This document shows, in pieces, positions 40,961 through 52,383 of a stretch of DNA of 64,000 bases. The DNA is taken from NCBI RefSeq assembly GCF_902806685.2, contig NC_048545.1, forward strand, positions 15,275,926 through 15,339,925, written 5' to 3'. Position numbers and translations under genes: made by a program. The first letter of the stretch is position 1; each line of letters begins with the position of its first letter. Under the pieces are notes generated by a model. The model saw only the letters and a program-made list of their open reading frames with translations. It ran no database searches and was not told the DNA's origin. The stretch comes from Maniola hyperantus. Its lineage: Eukaryota; Arthropoda; Insecta; Lepidoptera; Nymphalidae.

Positions 40961-41164
40961 ATAGTTTATCATTCACCTTACCAACAAGGGGTTTGATTTT
41001 TCAAATAACAATACTTAAGTCGAAGGAAAAGACTTTCGTACAGAGGCAACCAGGACTAAATAGTCATTTATCATGCTCAACGAATCGCCGTAATCGCGAC
41101 AACAGAAATCCTTGACGCGTCGTCGGCCAGTAAGGTTAGCATAAGATTTTACTTCTTATCAACG

Positions 41165-41395
41165 TCCATAGGATTCTATCATCGAAATGCTTTAGCGTTA
41201 AATTAAAATGGATCTTAACTATCTCGTTTTAAAGCTCAAGTTTACCCGTACATCTACACGAATAATACGAAAATCTTGCGAGAGTAAAATTGGTGGTGAG
41301 TACTGAATTTTTGTCTTTAAGTCAAAGTTTTTTGGGTTCATATTACTCTGACATTTCACGACTCTGTGATTCGACGTTTGAATATTTTTATACTC
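41165..41395. mobile_element. Diverged relative of the 285-bp MITE
   Basis: ggatcttaac...tctcgttttaaagctcaagt...aaaatcttgcgagagtaaaa...gggttcatattactctgaca follows the order of the 285-bp MITE with many changes. Flanking TA duplication and clean inverted ends are not evident. It is likely an older copy. Confidence 0.5.
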
Positions 41396-41499
41396 CATCC
41401 ACGGAAAGAAGTTAGAGCGCTATGCTCTCTCTGTTACGTAATCCCATACAAATTACAGAGACAAAAATCACCGTGGGCATTAACCATTTTGAGTCAACA

Positions 41500-41700
41500 A
41501 CCAAATGGAATGAAATGAAATGAAAATATTTTTTATTCAACTAAAATTTCACAAGTAAGTACTTTTGAATCGTCGGATGCATATCTACCACTGGTTCGGA
41601 ATGCCTTTCCTACCGAGAAGAACCAGCAAGAAACTCGGCGGTTGCTCTTTTCAAAGATTTGATAGGTATACAATATTATGCCATGTATAAAAAAAGTATT
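41500..41700 (-). mobile_element. Retroposon 3' tail (ATTTTTTATTCAACTAAAATTTC)
   Basis: ttttttattcaactaaaatt, accactggttcggaatgcct and agaaactcggcggttgctct mark a common lepidopteran retroelement 3' region. A weaker relative (cgcttgttcggaatgctttt) is at 53195-53215. Confidence 0.5.
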
Positions 41701-42117
41701 TGCAGTCCTGTGTGTTGCTGGAACGAGCTGCAGGTCAAATCCACGCGATTCACTTCGCTCACGAGCGAGCGAGCCAAACACAAACATATTTTCAAAAACA
41801 TTCGAAATTGAATTCGAAAACAGTTTTGTTTGTCTCTATCATTTGTATAGGATTCCGTAGAGCGCTCTACTGGCTGTCCGTGGATAGAGTATAGCAACGT
41901 TGGTGAGATTTAGGTGTATTACTACCCCTACAGATCACGAGATTTATAAGTCTAGCAGCCAGGGGCCAGGGGCGAGGGGCGAGGGGTGAGGGGGAGGGCC
42001 GTTGTGTCCCTAACATGGCCCGAAGGTTTGAGGAATTTGAATTTTTATCTCAGATGTTTTGCCTTTCGTGATTTTCTCTCTTGACTTAAAAAAAATTGAA
42101 CTAAGAAGAATTCTTCC

Positions 42118-42256
42118 AAATGTATAAAAGGAAAAGGTGACTGACTGATCTATTAACGCACAGCTTAAACTACTGGATGGATTGGGCTAAAATTTGGCAT
42201 GCAGATAGCTATTATGACGTAGGCATCCGCTAAGAAAGAATTTTTGAAAATTCAAA
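42118..42256 (+). mobile_element. Helitron-like repeat, ACTG-core type, 3'-truncated
   Basis: It starts aatgtataaaaggaaaaggt and runs to cgctaagaaagaatttttga, then breaks off into a different repeat (gacagacaaacagacggatg). Confidence 0.7.
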
Positions 42257-42802
42257 CAAGAACAAAGGGGACACTTGACGGCAACGATAGTTCCGATTTT
42301 CACCACGCGCAAAGATAGCCTTGTTGCACTGTAGTAACTCTGTAAAAATTTCACCTATTACAATAATTCATGAGATACTGACAGACAAACAGACGGATGG
42401 ACAGATGGGTGGAATGACGGAAAGCGGAGGTTTAGTAATAGGATGCTCTTAACACCTTAAGAGTACGGAACCTTAAAAAAGACATTAAAAACTGCCAAAA
42501 CATAGCAGCACAATTATTACCGAAAGGATAGTACACCTCCTAAGTCCTATCAGGAGCACCCTTCCAAAATTATTCCTGCTGTAAAACAAGGAAAGCCATT
42601 AATTGTTCGTCGTGCACTCGTCATGTACTTATTATGCAATATATATGCTAATGGCGTTGTTGTTCCTCAATGATGGGAGCAATCTATTGGGTCCCCCCAT
42701 CATGGGTGCACCAAAATGGATGACAATCAAATTCTAATGGTGTGATAAGTCATTCAAAGATTAAGGAAATGTTAGGTAGAAATCGTGAATAGGTATACCC
42801 AG

Positions 42803-42917
42803 TACACGACAGGTCGAGATGGCGATCAGGGTGGGGACCCCCCGCACTCCCGCACAGCCCCCGCTCTAACCTGGTGCGGGATAGTGCGGGTGACGTGTGG
42901 GTGACCCCTGTCGCGTA
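42803..42917. mobile_element. MITE with CGACAGGTCGAGATGGC ends, GC-rich interior
   Basis: tacacgacaggtcgagatgg at the left faces cccctgtcgcgta at the right. The interior is G/C-rich (ccccccgcactcccgcacag). It is a relative of 53277-53421 and of the fragment at 9009. Confidence 0.65.
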
Positions 42918-42925
42918 TTATATTA

Positions 42926-43824
42926 ATCTTAGATTGATCCATAAGAAAATAATTTTGTGAGACAAAACTACTTTTTTATAAAAAAAACTAGCTTATGCTG
43001 CTACCACAGCTAGCACTGACTTTGTATTGCTTGAAGGTTCTTTCATCATCATTCTGGGTTATAAGCGATAGAAAATACGGTTGCCATAAGTCTTAAGAGC
43101 ATTCCACACAAAGGCGTGCAGCTCATAGAGGCATAAAAGCACTGCTTACCCAAGAAATAGTTACCCTAGTTGAAATAGCTCAACGCTCACTATCCTTTAT
43201 GACTAGCCATAAGTAGTTAGGCACCTACCTAACTACTGCTTACCCTGGTTTTAAACCCTGAGCACGTCACTGAATTTCCACATGTAAGCGGTTCGTATCA
43301 AAAACGTTTTTACAAAAATGTTTCAAGCCAAGAACAAAAGGAATGCCAATGAAATTCCAGAAAATCAAGTTTAGTGTACACTGAAACCCGGCAATTGCAT
43401 GAAACAATAAACATCCGTAGCAATGTAACACGTCTATCAAAGTTCGGAAGGGTACCTACTCGGCCGCTAATCGACACAACTAGAAGGGCAGTTAGCGGCG
43501 GACAGCCAACTTCCTTTCCCGAGGGACCGATGTGCCACTCAGCGCACAGTTCGCGTCTACCATCTAGCCAGACCACGACGCGTCCAAAAAATACTATCGA
43601 ACATAAATAAAATTGATTATCTATAAATTGATCGGGAAAAAATATTTCCTGCAAAATTTTTCGGTAAAAACTTTGGCAATTTATGGCCTAATAACAGGAT
43701 GCTTTGCCGATCAATTTATGGTTCGAAAGTTTTATTTATTTCCAGCGGGAAACGCTAGCAAATTCCCAAATTATCCATCACTGGATGGATTGGACAGTGA
43801 AATGGTTGAGAAAAAAGTGCGTTA
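42926..43824. other. Upstream region of the membrane-collagen-like exon
   Basis: 43430-43600 is less AT-rich and has CpGs (ctcggccgctaatcgacaca, tcagcgcacagttcgcgtct). It is a plausible promoter/5' UTR area for the gene starting at 43825. No TATA box could be assigned with confidence. Confidence 0.4.
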
Positions 43825-44077
43825 ATGGATTTGAAAATGGGAAATCCGAGTGATAAGAGATCTGGTTTGAGCAGTGCAGTGCAGTGGGGCTTCTATGTGT
43901 TTGTTGTCGCGAGTTGCGGCTACAGTTTTGTGAGGCAGCAACGGTTGGAGCAGCGTCTTCGAGTGCTGGAGGAGCAGCATTTCGAATTGGAGGAAGCTGT
44001 ATATAGCTTCCATGAACCGCAAGAAGAAGTGCTGACGAGGAAGCCTAGAGATGTCACAGATTGCATCTGTCCATCAG
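43825..44077 (+). CDS. First coding exon of a type II membrane protein, collagen-like
   Basis: ATG at 43825 opens 84 codons plus one base to a donor TCAG|GTAAAT at 44078. The peptide has a short cytoplasmic head (MDLKMGNPSDKRSG), a membrane segment (VQWGFYVFVVASCGYSFV), a coiled coil (RQQRLEQRLRVLEEQHFELE, EAVYSFHEPQEEV) and ends DVTDCICPSG. The last codon is a split glycine (G|GT), as in genes encoding Gly-X-Y repeats. A head, membrane anchor, coiled coil and Cys pair before a Gly fits membrane-associated collagens of the XIII/XXIII/XXV type (inference). The next exons are not found in the window, so the introns must be long. A second ATG (codon 5, AAAATGG) has the better start context. Confidence 0.6.
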
Positions 44078-44175
44078 GTAAATTTAGATGTAAAGAACTT
44101 GAAAGGAATAAAGGAAGGAAAGAAAAAAAACAAAATTTTATAAGTTGTCCACACATCACATATTGTACCTAAGAG

Positions 44176-44790
44176 TTGGTTATCCCAACGCTTCTACCAC
44201 TTGAGCATTTAAGCCAAGATTCCTCGAGCAGAAAAAGTACCGGAATGAAATGTGTCATACCGGAATCAATTGTCACAACTCAAAAAAAAAGGTTCCAGCT
44301 CAGCTCTATGCTTTGTACGTACACAAGAGCATATATTATCGCTGATTTGGATGGCCAAATTAAACGTATTCCTTTACAACTGGATTATGGAGCAACGGTC
44401 CATTTCAGCTCGTTACAAATGGGCGAAATCACATTCACCGTTTTACCGAATGTACCACCGAGTGTTCACTCCGACAAGCTTGATGTGGCGATTAACGAAA
44501 TTAATTTCGGTGTTCTCCCAAACACAATCACAGCCACAACCCCGCCGCAGCCGGTCACATCAATGCCTCCGACACATTGTGTCGTAACTGGTACCACTTT
44601 ACAATATCCGGCGATAAACTCAATTGGGACACCATCGGACTTTCTCGCACCCGAAAAAACACCTTCCAGCGTTTTAAATAAGAGCGACTTTGTCTTCCTC
44701 CGCGGAGGTACTCCTTTAGTCGATACGGTTCTAGGAGTCGACACGACGAGACAAATTGTAATGCTCTATTGTCGCAGCCATTATACGTAA
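44176..44790 (+). other. Unexplained 204-codon open frame
   Basis: The frame runs 615 nt with no ATG at its start (TTG codon); the first Met is about 24 codons in. It contains IIADLDGQIKRIPLQLDYG, HFSSLQMGEITFTVLP and FVFLRGGTPLVDTVLGVD. Length and composition are somewhat better than random, but no family, signal or splice grammar is recognised. It lies in the presumed first intron of the membrane-collagen-like gene. It could be a fragment of an old virus- or transposon-derived protein, or chance. Confidence 0.3.
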
Positions 44791-46185
44791 TGGTTCAATA
44801 AGGAGTATTGAAAACGTTCTTTCAGCTCGCGGCCGGGTACAAATCAGCCTTTATTCAATTGTGGACGCAGGCTGCAGGGCCGTGTGAAGGGAAGGATGTT
44901 GACCCCGGGCGGATATTAAAAATGGTCCCTTAAATTGGTTCACAGATTTGTTATCGACGGCATATTGCGTGTTTCCGTCGAACTCCCGATACCAATTGAG
45001 CTGAAGCAACCAATGAGGCGTCATCAAACGCTCTGTTCTGAAGTTAATGGATTTTTCTCGAGGGCCATCCTCTGAATCGAGATTGATGAAAATTTCCCCG
45101 AACAAAGGAAGGGGATGCGGGAGAGTTTTCTTTTTTAAATTTCCCGCCGTCAGTTCGCTAATTAGTTCCCATTGTCGGGGCGGGATATAAAGGCTTAATT
45201 GTTAGAAGTTCATCTAAAAGTTACTTCAGATCGTTCCTTATCCGAGACGCCACGAGTTGGGAAGCCCCACGGTTTACTGTTTAAATTAACTAAAGATTTA
45301 GTTCCTGCCGCTCACAAACTTTTGTTTTTAAGGTTTGACTTGCTCACACGTTGTTACCTCAAACACCAAATATGTATAAAGGAGAAAGCCTAATTCCATC
45401 CTTACGCTAATTAGACATTCTATGAATAATATTGTAATTGATTGTTTTCATGTAAACCTTTAACAGCTGATAGCTATAAATTACCTGACGTCACAAGCTA
45501 GCAAATATGTGAACGTTAAACTCACATTAAACTCTATTCAACACATTTTGTTTCTCAGAAAATAAATCTGACGGGCCTGGGATCTTGGACCATATAGGAA
45601 GATTCAAATTGCCCCCAAAAAATTAGGCTGAAAACTACTGTCTAGACACCCACAGAGAATTTAACCTCAAGAGTACGCATATTATACAAGGTTTTGCATG
45701 AAACCAAAATCGTGAAATGTTGGCGGGGGACAGGGGAGAATGATTTGTTGTGATTGGTGGGCTCAAAATTCACGTAATCAAGACAATGTGCGGACTGAGG
45801 GTACCAAACGGGTGTGGACCGACTTTTATGCTAAGCAAGTGCCTAAGCTTGGCGATAGGGGGTGTCCGGCTATTAAGCGTCTATAGGTGGTCTGTGACTA
45901 CACCTTATGAGCTACAGAAGCACTGAGTCCAAACTGTTACAGTTTCTCTCAGAGCACCGTGGGGAGCGATACATTGCAAGTATTGTTTCATCGAGACTCG
46001 AGAGGCTCCAAGTCGTTACTGTTACTGCGTTAGGCCTGGAATCCACACCCAGCTGTCTAGTGGTCTCCAAATTTTACAGCCTAAGATTCCTCCACTAACC
46101 CAAAGAGCCTATTATCTATGTAGAAACATCAGAAAGTTTATTTTTGAATAACTTTTATTTTATTATAGATTTAAAGATTTGTATG
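44791..46185. other. Non-coding region, presumed intron
   Basis: No Gly-X-Y coding exon was found here on either strand. A 63-codon frame at 45907-46098 has no support. The text is mostly unique-looking. Confidence 0.45.
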
Positions 46186-46402
46186 TAGACTAGCTTATTC
46201 CCGTGACTTCATCCGCGTGTTTTACACAAATTTTGAACCCCTATTTTACCACCTTAGGGGTTGAATTTTCAAAAATCCTTTCTTGGCGGTTGTCTACGTC
46301 ATAATAGCTATCTGCATGCCAAATTTCAGTCCGTCATTGAAAAAATCCGTCCAGTAGTTTTAGCTGTGCGTTGATAGATTAGTGAGTCAATCAGTCTCCT
46401 TT
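46186..46402 (-). mobile_element. Helitron-like repeat, ACTG-core type
   Basis: Its 3' end is at 46188 (gactagcttattcccgtgac). It includes gggttgaattttcaaaaatc and a short gagtcaatcagtctcc core. Confidence 0.72.
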
Positions 46403-46404
46403 CA

Positions 46405-46547
46405 CCAAAGGTTGCCTGGTGGCGATTGCTCTGAGCAATAAGGCCGCCTTTGCATACAATTGTTTTTAGTTTTTAGTTTCTTTGTTTTTTGTCTTGATGA
46501 TCTCATCTTTTGTGTGCAATAAAGTATATTTTCTATCTATCTGTCGA
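46405..46547 (+). mobile_element. Short retroposon tail with TATC microsatellite
   Basis: gcctggtggcgattgctctg and ggccgcctttgcatacaatt lead to a gtgtgcaataaagtatattt signal and tctatctatctg. This has the same layout as 5249-5341. Confidence 0.6.
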
Positions 46548-46766
46548 CGGTAGTGGGGTTGATACCTTAATGTTATTGTGTTACTTTTCCACTCTTCTAC
46601 ACAATAAACCTTATAGCGTCGACGCTATCTATGTACTTGGCGGTTTCTTTTCCCGGGGAACAATCCACATGGGACCAAGTTCGGATTAACTACATTGCCG
46701 ACGACGTCAGAAAATTAGCTTGTGTGATTACAAACTTGGTAACCTTGCAACCCCAAGCAATTAAAT

Positions 46767-47250
46767 AAAACTGGTCAAGTGCGAGTCCGGCTCGCGCGTA
46801 AAGGGTTCCGCACCATCATACATTGTAACTTTTTTAATTTACATGGTCGCCATTTTGTGTTTTTTATTATTTTGTCGTGATAGCGATAACAGAAATACGC
46901 ACTCATAAACAATCGTCATTTCAATTAAATAAAACTGGTCAAGTGCGAGTCCGGCTCGCGCGTAAAGGGTTCCGCACCATCATACATTGTAACTTTTTTA
47001 ATTTACATGGTCGCCATTTTGTGTTTTTTATTATTTTGTCGTGATAGCGATAACAGAAATACGCACTCATAAACAATCGTCATTTCAATTAAATAAAACT
47101 GGTCAAGTGCGAGTCCGGCTCGCGCGTAAAGGGTTCCGCACCATCGTACATTGTAACTTTTTTAATTTACATGGTCGCCATTTTGGGTTTTTTATTATTT
47201 TGTCGTTATAGCGATAACAGAAATATGCACTCATAAACAATCGTCATTTC
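46767..47250. repeat. Tandem triplication, 164-bp unit
   Basis: ctggtcaagtgcgagtccgg occurs at 46771, 46935 and 47099, exactly 164 bp apart. Units 1 and 2 look identical; unit 3 has about four changes and is slightly shortened. The unit derives from the head of a gtgcgagtcc...gggttccgcacc interspersed repeat. Confidence 0.92.
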
Positions 47251-47844
47251 AACATAATCTCATTAATGGGCCGTTTTGGAAAAGTAAAAACAATCGCAAT
47301 AATCCCTGGCAGGGTTCCAGACTTGTTTAATATTCTGATAGATTTACGAGGTCCGCTCGCGCTTGACTAACGAGCGATCAAGACAACGCCGCTTATACAT
47401 TGATCTGCCAACGCGGGAATAATGAGCCTTCAGGAAGATTAGTCGGTGTCATCACTTTTTGTCGAGATGACCTCATGTTTTGGTTCGATAACTTTTTTCG
47501 ATTCAAGGTAAGTCATTCATCATGAGGCTGAAGTCGCGAAGTACTCAGTAGATATCTTTGCTTCTCATTATAAATTATTTCATCAGGTGATGACCTACAA
47601 ACAACCTTTGAATTTACATGATTTCTATGAAAAAAGATTTCGTTATGATTTGATTGACCTCGCTTAATTTTCGAATTTACGAAGATAATAATTACCTATA
47701 ACATGTCGTATTACTGATGTCCGCTGCTTCGTCCGCATGAAATTAGATTTTAAAATGATTTTGGAGGTAAAAAAAATGTAGATCAATCTCAAGCAATCTA
47801 AGCAAGCGATCTTTGTGTTTCTGCAGTGTAAAGACGACAGATAG
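47251..47844. other. Non-coding region
   Basis: No coding or repeat signal is seen, apart from a short Helitron-like phrase near 47720 (ctgcttcgtccgcatgaaat). Confidence 0.4.
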
Positions 47845-48165
47845 ACTTTTTTTAATTCGTTTTATGATTCTGTACTCAATACGCGACCCTATTGCTAAGC
47901 CTCCGCTGTCCATCCGTCTGTCCGTCCATATGTCTGTCTGTCAGCGGGCTGTATCTTATGAACTGTAATAGGTATAGAGTTGAAATTTTCATAGAGTCTA
48001 TATTATTTCTATTGCTACTGTAACAACAAATAATAAAAAATCAAGATGGCGAATTCAAAAATGGCTGCCATGCAAATTAAAAGTATTTAAAAAGAACAGT
48101 GTTATATCTTGTACGATACGGTACCCTTCATGTGCAAGTCCTACTCGCACCTGACCGGGTTTTAA
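47845..48165 (-). repeat. Interspersed repeat with GTCCGTCTGTC core, copy 1
   Basis: It includes ctattgctaagcctccgctg, cagcgggctgtatcttatga, aatggctgccatgcaaatta and an end with gtcctactcgcacctgaccg. Copy 2 is at 48755-48960. The head is related to the 164-bp tandem unit. Confidence 0.65.
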
Positions 48166-48212
48166 AACGGATTTGACGGTTGAATGTATGAACTTTGCTT
48201 ATCTGTAGTCTA

Positions 48213-48462
48213 TATATAAAAGGAGAAGGTGACTGACTGACTGACTGACTGACTGACTGACTGACTGACTGACTGACTGATCTATCAACGCACAGCTCAA
48301 ACTACTGGACGGATCAGGCTGAAATTTGGCATGCAGATAGCTATTATGACGTAGGCATCCGCTAAGAAAGGGTTTTTGAAAATTCAACTCCTAAGGGGGT
48401 TAAATAGGGGTTTGAAATTTTGTAGTCCACGCGGACGAAGTCGCGAGCATAAGCTAGTTTCA
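48213..48462 (+). mobile_element. Helitron-like repeat with (ACTG)n array, full length
   Basis: It starts tatatataaaaggagaaggt, carries about twelve ACTG units (48231-48280), and ends cacgcggacgaagtcgcgag and cataagctagt. It is the best example of the family in the window. Confidence 0.82.
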
Positions 48463-48754
48463 TAATATTTTTGCAAATTCTCAAGAAATTATAAATCTAC
48501 GAACAACTTCACAAATGAAGATTTCCAAACTCATGAGGAAAGTAATTCCTTTCCCTGTACAAGGGATGCGAGTTAGGTGCCGGTGTATTTGCATAAATCA
48601 GAGGGTGCCACCGTGCCAAGATGTAAATCTCGCCGGAGTAAACAAGTTAAGACGAGGACAAAGTAATGAAAAACTTACTTGCCATACATTATAGGACAAT
48701 CCACTGAAAATATTTATGAGTATTTTCAACTGGAAAATCTAAACAGCTTACTTT

Positions 48755-48960
48755 TTAGGGTTCCGTAGTCCGTCCTTATTCTATTGCTAAGTCTCCGCTT
48801 TCCGTCCGTCTGTCTGTCAGCGGGCTATATCTCATGAACTATTAAATAGAGTTGAAATGTTCAGAGTGTGTATTTCTAATTGCCGAACAAATAATAGAAA
48901 ACCAAGATGGCGAATTTCAAAATGGCTGCCATGCAAATACTACTACAGCTGTCTACTAGG
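48755..48960 (-). repeat. Interspersed repeat with GTCCGTCTGTC core, copy 2
   Basis: ttagggttccgtagtccgtc, ctattgctaagtctccgctt, gcgggctatatctcatgaac and atggctgccatgcaaatact match copy 1. Confidence 0.65.
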
Positions 48961-49047
48961 TACGTACTATTGGTACTAATTTTTTTTCTTCCTTTATCTA
49001 CGTTTGACATGATATCGCTTCTAAATTGATTTGATTTTATGAACAGA

Positions 49048-49258
49048 CTAGCTTATGCTCGCGACTTCGTTCGCGTGGACTACACAAATTTCAAACCCCT
49101 ATTTCATCCCCTTAGGGGTTGAATTTTCAAAAGTCCTTTCTTTGCGGATGCTTACGTCATAATAGCTATCTGCATGCCAAATTTCAGTCCGATCCGTCCA
49201 GTAGTATGAGCTGTGCGTTGATAGATAGTCAGTCAGTCCTATTCCTTTTATATATTTA
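49048..49258 (-). mobile_element. Helitron-like repeat, ACTG-core type
   Basis: Its 3' end is at 49048 (actagcttatgctcgcgact). It runs to tagtcagtcagtcctattcc and ccttttatatatttaga. Confidence 0.78.
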
Positions 49259-50065
49259 GATATTATGAATAGCTCCAAATCTTGGAGAGCGAAGTCTTAA
49301 ATATCACATTATTCTGAATTTGGACGCAAATTGAATAAAGCTCGATGCTTCGTCACAACAGATTTGTTTACGTCATATCTACGTCAGATTTGAAGCAAAT
49401 TAGATTTGTTCAACGGAAAACGGAATCTAATTAAAATTAGGCCCCTCCTAGTTTCAATATAGATTTTCAATTATTGAATGTTCGGTGTTAGATTATATAT
49501 TATCTAAATAATAAAGAACTTACATAACCAGTAACTTAATACTTGTCCAATTTCTGCTCACGATTTTTCCTGAAAGAAAATTTTCCATCACAATTTTTGT
49601 ATTTTCCATCACGATGGCTACCCATCCCATATTATAATTAATGCGAACAAACCAATAAACCAACAAACAAACACACTTTCGCATTTATAATAGAGGTAGT
49701 GATTATTATGTCAAGACTCTACTAGCGGTTCAGACAGAATATTCTAGTGAGAAGAGCCGGGAACAAACTCAACTAAAAACATAGATAAACCTAGAAAAAA
49801 TCCTTATCATAATGCTTTAGGGCCCTTTTTAAATGTTATCAGTTTTTTCATCCCCCTGACTAACATCATATCTCTTTGTCCTTATGCAAATGTAAACTTG
49901 TAGAAAAGCTATCCAATTTGACTCTAACTCCCGCGGGATATTCGCCACGGTTTTAAATTAATTTCTATGGGATGAATAAAACTCTACCTTATTTGGTGGA
50001 CATTTGGGTTTATTTCTAATTTCTGTTCTTATCCCCGTGATTGTAGGGCGTGTAGCTTGTAGACT
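49259..50065. other. Non-coding region with a Helitron fragment
   Basis: A minus-strand Helitron head is at about 49640-49700 (caaacacactttcgcattta). No gene is seen otherwise. Confidence 0.5.
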
Positions 50066-51072
50066 TAGGGTTGCCATCCGTCCGGGTTTCCCCGGATTTG
50101 TCATAGGTTAGAGGGCGTCCGGGGAGCGTCCGGGCAGGGCTTCCTTTGTAGTCCGGCGGCGAGGTGATTACGTAAAACGTTGCAGTAGCGACAGCAACGC
50201 GACAGCTGTAGCAATCCGACAGTACATTTTCTGTCTCTCTTTTTCTTCTTATTTTGCTTTGTGGCTACTGCTGTCTCTCTCTAGCCGGATGTTTGACAGC
50301 AATGATCGCGAGATTTACGCCTGTTGCAAGGCTGTCGCGAGATACGTAATCACCCCGCGGGTTTAAATATGTAAAGTCTTGGGCCGCCCGCCCGCGACAC
50401 ACGCACTGTGACGGCACGCCCGCCGCCCGCCGCCCGCCCGCGATCAGCCGACTCGCTAAATTCACCGTCCCTTCGCCCCTCCCGCCGCAGTTGCCACGAC
50501 TTCGCCGTCCTGTTTTAACTTTTAACTGTTTTTTAAATATAATAACTGTTTTTTAAATATAATTATAGGATCACTTTGTTGTCTGTCTGTCTGTCTGTCT
50601 GTCTGTCGGTCTGTCAATTAACCTACAGGGTACTTCCCGTTGACCTAGAATCATGAAATTTGGCAGGTAGGTGGGTCTACTAGCTTGTATTAGAGGAAAA
50701 ATCTGAAAACCGTGAATTGGTGGTTACATCACACAAAAAATTTAATTCAATCATGAACTAATAATTAGTATTTTCAACTTTCGAAGTAAGATAACTATAT
50801 TAAGTGGGTTATCATATTATGAAAGGTCTTCACCTGTACATTCTAAAACAGATTTTTATTTATTCTTATGCGTCATAGTTTTTGAATTATCGTGCAAAAT
50901 GTCGGAAAAATACGACTATAGTACGGAACCCTTGTTGCGCGAGCCTGACTCGCACTTGGCCGGTTTTTTATTACACTGTCTATGTTAAAAAAACCGGGTC
51001 ATGTCCGGGTTCTAAGCGCGGGGGTTTAAAGCGTCATGTCTTGGTTGCCAAGTTTTATAGATGGCAACCCTA
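50066..51072. mobile_element. Composite element with TAGGGTTGCCAT inverted ends
   Basis: TAGGGTTGCCATCCGTCCGG at the left faces ATAGATGGCAACCCTA at the right. An inner pair, gaggtgattacgtaaaac (50160) and gatacgtaatcaccccg (50340), marks a second inverted-repeat element. A GC-rich stretch follows at 50375-50510. A GGGTTCCGTA-type repeat occupies 50565-50968. The ~1-kb span is several nested insertions. Confidence 0.6.
50565..50968 (-). repeat. GGGTTCCGTA-type interspersed repeat, copy 7
   Basis: On the minus strand the head is ccggccaagtgcgagtcagg at the high end, and the low end has a gtctgtctgtctgtctgtct core at 50581. The final tacggaaccc is lost at the low-coordinate end. Confidence 0.78.
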
Positions 51073-51523
51073 CTTGTAGTACGTGAACGGGAAATGTTTA
51101 TGGAAGACGCCATAAAGCATAAGAGGGTTAAGGGAGAGCGGAAACACTTCCGTTTTGCCTTTAAATTCTTATAAATCTAGATAATGTTGTTACGTCTGAG
51201 ATAAAACCGAAACCACTTGTTACCCATGTTATTTATAAATGCGAGTGTGTTTGCTTGTTGGTTTATGCGCTGTGCGTTGAGAGATCAATCAGTAAGTCCT
51301 TTTCCTTTTATATTTTTAGAAAAAACATGATACGTACAAGTAGGTACATTTACTTACAAAAAGTGCTCTTTGCGCTTACAAAGAGCGGAATGTAATACCT
51401 ATTATTTGGACTACGTAAAGCCACTTATAAAACTCTTTCACATGAGATGAAGCCGGTTGCAATCCAGAAAAATGTCCTCTCTTAAAAATTGAACCGTCTA
51501 TTTGAAAATTTCGGTATTACGAG
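51073..51523. other. Non-coding region
   Basis: A Helitron head fragment (ataaatgcgagtgtgtttgc) is near 51235 and a Helitron-type core (gttgagagatcaatcagtaa) near 51275. Nothing else is seen. Confidence 0.45.
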
Positions 51524-51526
51524 TTA

Positions 51527-52383
51527 AGCAGGCTACTCACACACCTTCCACAGGGGCAATCTAGGACGGGGTCTCAGCCAGGTAACCTCCCAGTGTGCCT
51601 GGGCGCTGCTGGTCCCTTTTGGATACGTCCGAGGGGAAGAGTAGTATTCGGGCCGGTGCACCCCGGTAACATGGCTAATAATTTCTCTGCTTAGCTGGCT
51701 GGCATCCAGGAGGGGGGATGCATAAACACATTTCCCAGCGATTAAAAAAAGGGGGCAATCTAGGACTCTAAATTGCCTTATTATGTTATGTGTATAAATA
51801 AGTAAGGGAAATTCCCTAGCTTGTCCCAGTGGCAAGATGGCAGGAGCGCAAGACAAGCCTAGATCTCTCATTCCCTGTCACATGGTAGTGTGTGTAGCGC
51901 GATTGGGGAAAATTTCACAATATTTTCTTTTGAGGTTTTGATAATAGGTACTAGTATTATTCTGAACAACCCACGCCCCACCAACCTCGCGGTTATATGG
52001 GCTGAAACGTGGGAGGGTGCCCGTTCATTACTTGCTCGATGGCTCTTTCCCGGGGCGTCTTCTTGACTCCCTACAAGTTCTTTACTTTTTGCTTCCTTGT
52101 CACCATCAAGTCACTCTTTCCATTCTGGGACAGATACGGAAGATTCCCGTTGCCGTTCGTGGTGTCTCCTGTTACCCCACATCCTCCCCTGTTATTGCGT
52201 ATCTGTCATCCTCGCTCTCGCTCCCCTCTTCTGCGTTTGAACCATTCTGAATAGACGAGTGTTCTGTGGGACGTTTACTCTCACACTGAACAGTAGGTAT
52301 ATTATTTGTAGAAAAAAATCTAAATTGCCCCTTCTGCCGTGTTACTTAGATTGCCCCTGTCGGCGGTATGTGAGTAGCCTGCT
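51527..52383. mobile_element. TTA-flanked inverted-repeat DNA element, 857 bp
   Basis: AGCAGGCTACTCACACACCT at the left faces a right end whose complement reads AGCAGGCTACTCACATACCG. ACAGGGGCAATCTA follows in both, so the arms are about 37 bp. TTA flanks the element at 51524-51526 and 52384-52386. A 3-bp TTA duplication is typical of PIF/Harbinger elements. Subterminal gggcaatctaggac phrases recur at 51548 and 51753. No transposase frame is seen, so it is non-autonomous. Plus-strand frames at 52009-52254 are not recognised. Confidence 0.78.

Noticed and set aside
45907..46098. 63-codon plus-strand frame
   Set aside because: It is an isolated short frame with no motif and no splice sites consistent with the collagen-like exon.
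51527..52383. Autonomous DNA transposon
   Set aside because: The ends and TTA duplication are good, but no transposase domain or DDE pattern is seen in any frame, so it is listed as non-autonomous.
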